NCBI RefSeq assembly: GCF_002970975.1 | Contig: NZ_PNFA01000005.1 | Coordinates: forward strand, 186,001-250,000 | DNA from: Microbacterium halophytorum | Lineage (GTDB): Bacteria > Actinomycetota > Actinomycetes > Actinomycetales > Microbacteriaceae | Direction: 5' to 3' | Length of the DNA: 64,000 nucleotides | In this document: positions 41,656-48,496 of the stretch, piece by piece | Position numbering within the stretch: the stretch's first letter is position 1 | Layout: the number at the start of each line of letters is the position of its first letter | Notes under the pieces: generated by a model | The model's database searches: none | Told to the model about the DNA's origin: nothing | What the model saw: only the letters and a program-made list of their open reading frames with translations | Translations under genes and position numbers: made by a program

Positions 41656-42800
41656 CGTCCGCTGCCCGCCTTCGCCGTGAGGGCGCGGCGGTCGGGCTTG
41701 CCGCTCGACAGGCGCGGGATCCCCTCGACCCGGATGAGGCGGCTGGGGCGGGCGGGCTTGCCCGCCTCGCGCTCGACCGCGGCTCTGGCGGCCTCGAGGA
41801 GCCGGGCGGCCGCATCCGGATCCGCGAGCGGGGCCGCGATGACCGGTGTCTGGCCCCAGCGCTCGTCCGGAGCGCCGACGACGACGGCTTCCTCGAGGCC
41901 GGGCACGTCGCGCACGATGCGCTCGACGCGGTCGAGCGAGACGTTCACGCCGCCCGAGACGATGACGTTGTCGATGCGGCCCGTCACGCTCAGCACGCCG
42001 TCGTGGACCTCGCCCGAATCGCCCGTGCGGTACCAGCGGACGCCGTCCCCGTCGGTGTCGAACGCTTCCGCCGTGCGCTCGGGGTCGTTCAGGTAGCCGT
42101 CGGCGAGCGTCGGACCGGCGATGCGGACCTCGCCGTCGACGATCTCGACCGACGTGTCGCCGAGCGGCACCCCGTCGTAGACGCAGCCGCCGCTCGTCTC
42201 CGTCGAGCCGTAGGTGCGGACGACGTTCGCGCCCGCGGCCGCCGCCCGCTCGCGCAGGCGCGCGGGCAGCGCCTGGCCGCCCACGAGGATCGCGTCGAAG
42301 GACTCGAGCGCGCGCCTGACGTCCGGCGATTCGTCCGCCGCGTCGACGAGCGTCTGCAGCTGTGCCGGCACGAGCGACGTGTACGCCGGCACCCGCTCCC
42401 CCGCCTCGTACGAACGCATGCCGCTGGCGGCATGGACGAACGCATCCGGGGTGAACCGGCCCGACAGGATCGCCGGCTCGCGGTCAGCGACGAGCGATCG
42501 CACCATCACCTGCACACCCGCGATGTACCCGCCGGAGAGGGGAAGCAGCCAGTGGCCGGAGCCGATGCGCGCGGCCGTCGCCATCGCCGACGACGTCAGT
42601 GCCGAGCGCGAGAGCAGCACCGATTTGGGCTCCCCCGTCGACCCGGACGTCGTGAGCACGACCGCCGTGCCGGCGGCGACGGTGCGGGGCAGGTCGGCGC
42701 CGGCGCCGAGCGCGACCGCGGGGCCCGCCCCGAGGACCGCCCCGCGCAGGGCGCGGAGCACGTCGCGCGGATCGTCGCTCGCGACCGCCTCGAGCCTCAT
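41652..42800 (-). CDS. menE: o-Succinylbenzoate-CoA ligase
   Basis: 382 aa adenylate-forming enzyme activating o-succinylbenzoate. AMP-binding P-loop VLTTSGSTGEPKSVLLSR near residue 50, A5 motif RTYGSTETSGGCVYDG near residue 195, A7 YRTGDSGEV and C-terminal Lys region LSSGKPDRRAL. It is shorter than the ~450-480 aa of most homologues, as in other actinobacteria. Downstream of menB (28 nt gap) on the same strand. Confidence 0.93.
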   Translation of the reverse strand: MRLEAVASDDPRDVLRALRGAVLGAGPAVALGAGADLPRTVAAGTAVVLTTSGSTGEPKSVLLSRSALTSSAMATAARIGSGHWLLPLSGGYIAGVQVMVRSLVADREPAILSGRFTPDAFVHAASGMRSYEAGERVPAYTSLVPAQLQTLVDAADESPDVRRALESFDAILVGGQALPARLRERAAAAGANVVRTYGSTETSGGCVYDGVPLGDTSVEIVDGEVRIAGPTLADGYLNDPERTAEAFDTDGDGVRWYRTGDSGEVHDGVLSVTGRIDNVIVSGGVNVSLDRVERIVRDVPGLEEAVVVGAPDERWGQTPVIAAPLADPDAAARLLEAARAAVEREAGKPARPSRLIRVEGIPRLSSGKPDRRALTAKAGSGR

Positions 42801-42828
42801 CGGGTCGCTCCTCTCGCCGGTGTGCGCA

Positions 42829-43737
42829 TCAGTAGTGGTACGGGAACCCCGACCAGTCGGGGTCGCGCTTCTCGAGGAACGAGTCGCGTCCCTCGACGGC
42901 CTCGTCGGTGCCGTACGCGAGGCGGGTCGTCTCCCCCGCGAACAGCTGCATGCCGACCATGCCGTCGTCGGCCGCGTTGAAGGCGTACTTCAGCATCCGG
43001 ATCGCCGTGGGCGACTTGGTCAGGATCGTGCGCGCCATCGCGATCGCCTCGCGCTCGAGGTCGGCGTGATCGACGACGCGGTTGACGGCGCCCATCTCGT
43101 AGGCGCGCTGTGCCGAGTACTCCTCCGCGAGGAAGAACACCTCGCGCGCGAACTTCTGGCCGATCTGCTTCGCGTAGTACGCCGAGCCGTAGCCAGCGTC
43201 GAACGAGCCGACGTCGGCGTCGGTCTGCTTGAACCGGCCGTGCTCGCGCGACGCGATCGTGAGGTCGCACACGGCGTGCAGCGAGTGGCCGCCGCCGGCC
43301 GCCCACCCGGGCACCACGGCGATGACGACCTTCGGCATGAACCGGATGAGCCGCTGCACCTCGAGGATGTGCAGCCGGCCGGCGCGCGCCGGGTCGCTTA
43401 CGGCGGCGTCGTCATCGGAGTACTTGTAGCCGTCGCGGCCCCGGATGCGCTGGTCGCCTCCCGAGCAGAACGCCCAGCCGCCGTCCTTCGCGCTGGGGCC
43501 GTTGCCCGTCAGCAGCACGGCGCCGATCTTCGGGTCGGTGCGGGCGATCTCGAGGGCTCGATACAGCTCGTCGACGGTCGCCGGCCGGAACGCGTTGCGC
43601 ACTTCGGGGCGGTCGAACGCGATGCGCGCGATGCCGCCGTCGGGCGAGACATGCGCCGTGATGTCGCGGTACTCGCCGGAGCCGGGCGCGGGCACCCAGG
43701 CATCCGGATCGAACAGGTCGGAGACGAAGTCGGTCAC
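42829..43737 (-). CDS. menB: 1,4-dihydroxy-2-naphthoyl-CoA synthase
   Basis: 302 aa crotonase-fold enzyme closing the second ring of naphthoquinone. RPEVRNAFRPATVDEL, FCSGGDQRIRGRDGY (oxyanion hole), PGWAAGGGHSLHAVCDLTIAS and FDAGYGSAYYAKQIGQKFAREVFFL (catalytic region) are diagnostic. GTG start has a -10 TAGGGT (43744-43749) 6 nt upstream. First gene of menB-menE-DUF1990. Confidence 0.95.
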   Translation of the reverse strand: MTDFVSDLFDPDAWVPAPGSGEYRDITAHVSPDGGIARIAFDRPEVRNAFRPATVDELYRALEIARTDPKIGAVLLTGNGPSAKDGGWAFCSGGDQRIRGRDGYKYSDDDAAVSDPARAGRLHILEVQRLIRFMPKVVIAVVPGWAAGGGHSLHAVCDLTIASREHGRFKQTDADVGSFDAGYGSAYYAKQIGQKFAREVFFLAEEYSAQRAYEMGAVNRVVDHADLEREAIAMARTILTKSPTAIRMLKYAFNAADDGMVGMQLFAGETTRLAYGTDEAVEGRDSFLEKRDPDWSGFPYHY

Positions 43738-43878
43738 GCCCCAACCCTACGCGCCGTCGCAGACGCCGAACCCGATGCTCGCCCCCGCGGCCGTCCCGAG
43801 CGGACTGTCGTCAGCGAGCGCCGCGGGGACCAGTCAGGTCTGCGGCGGCGGCGCGCGCCACCCGGAACGAGCGCCCGA

Positions 43879-44214
43879 TCACAGCCTTGCGAACGCGATC
43901 ACCAGGTACACGGCCGCAGATGCACCGATGGCGAGCACGGCCAGGGTGGCGAGGAGGAACGGCGTGCCATCGCCGCCCGTCGCGCCGCGGGCGTGCAGCG
44001 ACTCGTGCACACGGCGATACCCGTGGGACGCGAGGAAGTAGCTCGTCGCCGCGAATCCGGCGCCGAGAAGGCCCAGGATCACGGCGATGACCCCGAACTC
44101 CTGGGCCGTGTAGTGCGTCAGGACGACGCTCGCGAGCGCGAACGACAGGCACGTGCGCCGCCAGGCCAGCAGGGTCCGCTCCGGTTGGAGACCCTGGTCG
44201 TAGGGGACGCTCAC
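43879..44214 (-). CDS. DUF202 membrane protein (second of pair)
   Basis: 111 aa. LQPERTLLAWRRTCLSFAL is the DUF202 signature, followed by three membrane spans. GTG overlaps the stop of the upstream DUF202 gene (GTGA). Function unknown. Confidence 0.83.
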   Translation of the reverse strand: MSVPYDQGLQPERTLLAWRRTCLSFALASVVLTHYTAQEFGVIAVILGLLGAGFAATSYFLASHGYRRVHESLHARGATGGDGTPFLLATLAVLAIGASAAVYLVIAFARL

Positions 44215-44570
44215 ACGAGGCCGCCGACGAAGATGATCGCGACGCCGACGATCACGCCGACGACCAGGACCCCGCCGATCGACAGGCCGGGCAGTGCCGC
44301 GCCGCGCCGCAGCGACTTCTCGGTCGCGACCCAGCCGAACCACGCCTGCACCGCCGCGATGACGCCGAGCACGAGGAAGACGACGGCGCCCGCGAGGCGC
44401 CACCCGGCATTGATGGGCAATTGCAGTGCTTCGAGCGCGATCGCCGCGGCGAACAGCGCGAGCGACGTGCGCAGCCAAGCGAGGAACGTGCGCTCGTTCG
44501 CGAGGCTGAAGCGCGGATCGGGCTCGTCGCCGTCTCGGTAGACGCGCTGCGGGAATCGCGACTTCGCCAT
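44211..44570 (-). CDS. DUF202 membrane protein (YidH type)
   Basis: 119 aa. RFSLANERTFLAWLRTSLALFAAAIAL is the family signature; three membrane spans follow. ATG follows AGGAGGAGACCGG. Translationally coupled to a second, shorter DUF202 protein, a common tandem pair. Confidence 0.86.
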   Translation of the reverse strand: MAKSRFPQRVYRDGDEPDPRFSLANERTFLAWLRTSLALFAAAIALEALQLPINAGWRLAGAVVFLVLGVIAAVQAWFGWVATEKSLRRGAALPGLSIGGVLVVGVIVGVAIIFVGGLV

Positions 44571-44616
44571 CCGGTCTCCTCCTGGTCGAGATGACCCCAG
44601 GGTAGCGGCGAGCAGG

Positions 44617-45063
44617 TCAGCCGAAGGGGCGGAACTCGACGATCGGGATCACGGGGTCGTGGCCCTGCGCGATCTCCATGGCGGCGCTGAGGCGTTCCCA
44701 CGCGGCGGGGTGCGCCGCCGCGTAGCGTTCGAGCACAACGCGCGACGCGTCATGGTCGAGCAGGTTCACGTCGACGCGACGGCGGCGCACGCGGCCCGTG
44801 CTGAGGTACGCGACGCCGTTCGCGCGCAGGTTGCGGTACCACTGCGACTTCTCACCGAAACCCGATGCGACCCGCAGGGCGCTGCCGGTGCGCTCGGCGA
44901 CCTCGACGACCACGTAGCGCCGCTCGCCCGACACGCGGCCCTGGTGCTCGATCATGACGAGGCGGTCGCCGAGCATCCAGCCGAAGCCGGCGCGGTAGAT
45001 GCCGATGGGCAAGCGCATGAGCCAGCGCGTGCCGAGGAGTCGTGCGATGAGCGAATCGATCAT
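44617..45063 (-). CDS. Nitroreductase/quinone reductase family (DUF385, Ddn-like)
   Basis: 148 aa split-barrel protein of the F420/flavin-binding Ddn family. VMIEHQGRVSGERRYVVVEVAER, GFGEKSQWYRNLRAN and FRPFG follow family conservation. Relatives reduce menaquinone or nitro compounds with F420H2; no F420 genes are in the window, so the cofactor is uncertain. ATG start at 45063. Confidence 0.82.
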   Translation of the reverse strand: MIDSLIARLLGTRWLMRLPIGIYRAGFGWMLGDRLVMIEHQGRVSGERRYVVVEVAERTGSALRVASGFGEKSQWYRNLRANGVAYLSTGRVRRRRVDVNLLDHDASRVVLERYAAAHPAAWERLSAAMEIAQGHDPVIPIVEFRPFG

Positions 45064-45129
45064 GGTGCCTCCCGGTATCGGCGCAGGGCCGCTCCCCGCG
45101 CGCCGCTGTCGACGCTACCGGAAGCTGGT

Positions 45130-46527
45130 CTATGCCGTCGGAAGAATATGCTGCGGGGTCGGCGTCTCGAGGCGATGGCGCACGCGGCCGGGCACGCCCG
45201 TGCGCTCGTTGAGGGAGAGCGACGCGATCTCGTCGGACTCCTGACCCGCGACGAGCAGGGTGTCGCGCACGATCACGTGGTGCCGCGGCACCCGGATGCC
45301 CGAGTCGACGAGAGCGACCGGCTCGAGCCCTCCGCCCTCGCCGGTGACGCGCAGCACGGACAGGGTGTCGCTGCCCCGCAGGCCCGCGTACAGGAACGCG
45401 CAGTCGCGGCCGGCCCCGAGCTCGGCGCCGGTGTCGCCGGCCTGCGCGCCCGTCGCGACCGACGCGACGACGCGCCAGCGCGCATCCGGGCCCTGCGCGA
45501 GCGTCCACACCTCGCACGAGAACTCCGTGACGACGTGCAGGTGCCCGCTGGGGTGCACGACCATGTGGCGGGGCCCCGTGCCGAAGGGCAGCACGACCTC
45601 GTGGTCGGGCACGAGCCCGGATGCGGCGACCCGCCAGATGCGCACGAGGTCGTAGCCGAGGTCGGTCGTCGCAACCCTGCCGTCGGGCAGGAACGCGGCC
45701 GAGTGGGCGCGCGTGGGGCGCGGGGCCGCCGTCGCCGCGTCGGGCGCGCCGGCAGGAGCACCCTCGCCGGAGCTCTCCGCGACCTCGGCGGCGATGCGCT
45801 GCGCCTCCTCGCGGGAGACCTCGGTGCCGTCGCGCCGGGCGTCCGCGAGTGCCGCGAGCAGATCATCGGCCGCACCGGCCGGCGCATCCGCCGACGCGAG
45901 CAGGCTCGCGATGTCGTCGGAACCGGGCACCAGCAGGCCGCTCGGCAGCTCGGCCGCGTCGGCCCCTGTCACCGCGCTGTCGGCGCTCGGCGAACCGACG
46001 CCATCGGCCGCGCCCTCCGCCGCGGCGAGCGCCGCGCGCTCGGCCTCGGCCACGACGCCGAGGCCGGCGCCGGCGCGGGCCCAGTCCGGCCCGACGCCGT
46101 CGACGCCGTAGGGGTCGTCGGCCGCCTTCGCGAGCGACGGGGTGCCTGGCGAGCCGTCGGCGCGCAGCGGCATGTGCACGACGCGGCCGTCGCCCCAGCA
46201 GGAGGCGACGAGGCGCGAGCCATCGGGCGCGACGGCGATATGGCACACGGCCTCGCCCGCGTCGACGGGCGCACCGAGCGGCTCGAGCGAGGTTTCGCCC
46301 GTGCGCCGGTACGCCGCAACGCGGCCGGAGCCCTCGAGCGCGGCGTAGACCACGTCGAGCCGCGGATGCGGGGCGAGCCAGGTCGGCGACGGCGCGTCGA
46401 CGGCGATGCCGCGGTCGGCGAACGCCCCGCCTGCCAGCGGCGAGTCGGCCTCGCCCGCCGTCACGGCGGTGATGCCCGCGCCCTGCCTGCCCATGTCGGC
46501 GCCGCGCGCCCCGATCCAGAACCTCAT
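45130..46527 (-). CDS. Lactonase family beta-propeller protein
   Basis: 465 aa, 6-phosphogluconolactonase (YbhE/Pgl) propeller type. Blades show SPTWLAPHPRLDVVYAALEGSGRVAAY, CHIAVAPDGSRLVASCWGDG, HSAAFLPDGRVATTDLGYD and GTGPRHMVVHPSGHLHVV (GPRH motif). It is about 110 residues longer than usual because of an Ala/Asp/Ser-rich disordered insert (about residues 145-245). CAGGAT (46534-46539) ends 6 nt before the ATG. Divergent from menC. Confidence 0.85.
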   Translation of the reverse strand: MRFWIGARGADMGRQGAGITAVTAGEADSPLAGGAFADRGIAVDAPSPTWLAPHPRLDVVYAALEGSGRVAAYRRTGETSLEPLGAPVDAGEAVCHIAVAPDGSRLVASCWGDGRVVHMPLRADGSPGTPSLAKAADDPYGVDGVGPDWARAGAGLGVVAEAERAALAAAEGAADGVGSPSADSAVTGADAAELPSGLLVPGSDDIASLLASADAPAGAADDLLAALADARRDGTEVSREEAQRIAAEVAESSGEGAPAGAPDAATAAPRPTRAHSAAFLPDGRVATTDLGYDLVRIWRVAASGLVPDHEVVLPFGTGPRHMVVHPSGHLHVVTEFSCEVWTLAQGPDARWRVVASVATGAQAGDTGAELGAGRDCAFLYAGLRGSDTLSVLRVTGEGGGLEPVALVDSGIRVPRHHVIVRDTLLVAGQESDEIASLSLNERTGVPGRVRHRLETPTPQHILPTA

Positions 46528-46608
46528 GCGTCCATCCTGCCCCGAACGCGGGCCCCGCCTCGCCGCGGCACCGGGGCCGGGCGCCACCGATGCGACTAGA
46601 TTCGACGC

Positions 46609-47610
46609 ATGAGCGAGCCGACTGACACCGCCGTCCCGGCCATCGACGAGATCCTCGAGCGCACCAGGGTGGTCTCGCTTCCGATGGCGACGCGCTTCCG
46701 CGGCGTCGACCACCGCGAGGCGGCGCTGATCGAGGGGCCAGAGGGGTGGGCGGAGTTCTCGCCGTTCCTCGAGTACGACGCGCCGGAGGCCGCGACGTGG
46801 CTCGCCGCGGCGCTCGACTTCGCGTGGCGTCCGCAGCCTCGGGCACGACGCGACCGCGTGGGCGTGAACGCCACGGTTCCCGCCGTCTCGGCCGCCGAGG
46901 TACCGGATGTCTTGGCCCGGTTCGACGGCTGCCGCACCGCAAAGGTGAAGGTCGCCGAGCGCGGGCAGACGCTCGCCGATGATGTGGCGCGGGTGCGCGC
47001 CGTGCGCGACGCGCTCGGGCCGGAGGGACGCATCCGCGTCGACGCGAACGGCGGCTGGAACGTCGACGAGGCCGAGCACGCGGCGCACGCCCTCAGCGAG
47101 TTCGACCTGGAGTACATCGAGCAGCCGTGCGCGACGGTCGAGGAGCTCGCCCAGATCAGGGAGCGGCTGACGGATTGGGGCATCCCGATCGCCGCCGACG
47201 AGTCGGTGCGCAGGGCCGATGATCCCCTGGCGGTCGCACGGGCGGGCGCCGCCGACATCCTCGTGATCAAGGCCCAGCCGCTCGGCGGCGTGCGGCGGGC
47301 CCTCGCCATCGTCGCGGAAGCGGGGCTGCCGGCCGTCGTCTCGTCCGCGCTGGATACGAGCGTCGGGCTCGCCCAGGGAGCGGCGCTCGCGGCCGCGCTG
47401 CCCGAGCTCGACTACGACTGCGGGCTCGGCACGGCGGCCCTCCTCGCCGCCGACGTCGCCGAGCCGCGGCTCGCGCCCTTGGGCGGCGAGATTCCTGCGG
47501 GCCGGGTCGTCCCCGCCGCCGCGCTCCTCGACGAGCACGCGGCGAGCGCCGAGCGCGAAGCGTGGTGGCACGCCCGCATCCGCGCGGCGCACACGCACCT
47601 CACCGGATGA
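46609..47610 (+). CDS. menC: o-Succinylbenzoate synthase
   Basis: 333 aa enolase-superfamily enzyme. Catalytic residues visible: KVKVAE (KxK base), RVDANGGW and EYIEQP and IAADES (three metal ligands), VIKAQPLGG (second Lys). ATG has a -10 TAGATT (46597-46602) 6 nt upstream, hence leaderless. Produces the substrate of MenE. Ends just before repeat R1 copy C. Confidence 0.94.
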   Translation: MSEPTDTAVPAIDEILERTRVVSLPMATRFRGVDHREAALIEGPEGWAEFSPFLEYDAPEAATWLAAALDFAWRPQPRARRDRVGVNATVPAVSAAEVPDVLARFDGCRTAKVKVAERGQTLADDVARVRAVRDALGPEGRIRVDANGGWNVDEAEHAAHALSEFDLEYIEQPCATVEELAQIRERLTDWGIPIAADESVRRADDPLAVARAGAADILVIKAQPLGGVRRALAIVAEAGLPAVVSSALDTSVGLAQGAALAAALPELDYDCGLGTAALLAADVAEPRLAPLGGEIPAGRVVPAAALLDEHAASAEREAWWHARIRAAHTHLTG

Positions 47611-47618
47611 CCGGCTGA

Positions 47619-47710
47619 CACAACGCAGTCGATCCGCACCCCGCGGCGACCGTTGCCGGCGGACTCCCGCGGGCGGCGCAATGCCGGCACCGAGGATCGA
47701 CTGCGTTGTG
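47619..47710. repeat. Intergenic palindromic repeat R1, copy C
   Basis: 92 bp with perfect 17-base inverted ends: CACAACGCAGTCGATCC (47619-47635) and its complement at 47694-47710. Between convergent menC and TetR genes; may serve as a bidirectional terminator. Confidence 0.75.
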
Positions 47711-47762
47711 CACACGCCGGCCCGCGCGCCGTGTCCGACCGGACGGCGCCGACGAGGAGCGT

Positions 47763-48389
47763 CTATGCGATCAGCGCCTCAGCCATGCGGGCGACGGCTT
47801 CGTGCGACGCGCGGTTGCGCTCCTCCTCCGGGAGCCCAGCGATGACCCCGTTGCGCGCCGTCGAGTCCCACGTCGTCATGAGCACGCGTGCGGCGAACCC
47901 CGCATCGACGCGGAGCTCGATGTGCCGGTTGCGCAGCACCTGCTCGACGATCGCGGTGACCTCGTCGACGAAGCGCTCGTACTGCGCGATCAGCGCTGCT
48001 CCGAACTCGCTGTCGCGCATCGCGCGGAGCTCGCTCTCGACCGACAGAATCGTATCGTCGCGCGACGCACCGAGCGTGTCGAGCACCCGCAGCAACGACC
48101 GGATGTCTCGCCCGTCCGACGGCTCCGTCTCGCTCTCGACCTGCGCGATCCGGCTTCGCACGCGCTCGAGCTGGCGACTGCCCGCCGCCGCTGAGAGCTC
48201 GAGGAAGAGCTGGTCCTTGGTCTCGAAATTGGAGTAGAAGGCGCCGCGCGTGAAACCGGCACGATCGCAGATCGCCTCGACGGACGCGCCGGCGATGCCG
48301 ACCTCCGCGAACACCTCCGCCGCCGCCTCGAGCAGCCTCGCCCGCGTGTTCTCGCGGCTCCTGGTCTGTTCTGCGCCCACGCGCCCCAC
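47763..48389 (-). CDS. TetR-family repressor
   Basis: 208 aa. N-terminal helix-turn-helix TRARLLEAAAEVFAEVGIAGASVEAICDRAGFTRGAFYSNFETKDQLFLEL is classical; the rest is a helical ligand-binding domain. Divergent from the MMPL gene across a region rich in GATACA half-sites, so it most likely represses the MMPL/YhgE operon. Confidence 0.93.
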   Translation of the reverse strand: MGRVGAEQTRSRENTRARLLEAAAEVFAEVGIAGASVEAICDRAGFTRGAFYSNFETKDQLFLELSAAAGSRQLERVRSRIAQVESETEPSDGRDIRSLLRVLDTLGASRDDTILSVESELRAMRDSEFGAALIAQYERFVDEVTAIVEQVLRNRHIELRVDAGFAARVLMTTWDSTARNGVIAGLPEEERNRASHEAVARMAEALIA

Positions 48390-48433
48390 CTTCTCACATG
48401 CGATGCCCAGCCGTCCGAGGGCTCGCCGCTCTA

Positions 48434-48468
48434 CGATACACTTACGTACTGGATACAGTGTTGTATCG
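48434..48468. promoter_or_regulatory. Candidate TetR operator cluster
   Basis: Three GATACA half-sites. GATACA-GTGT-TGTATC (48452-48467) is a perfect 6-bp palindrome; CGATACA (48434-48440) also pairs with TGTATCG (48462-48468). It lies 29 nt upstream of the MMPL start. Confidence 0.6.
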
Positions 48469-48496
48469 AATCGTCCCCTGTATCCGGAGGCACCGC

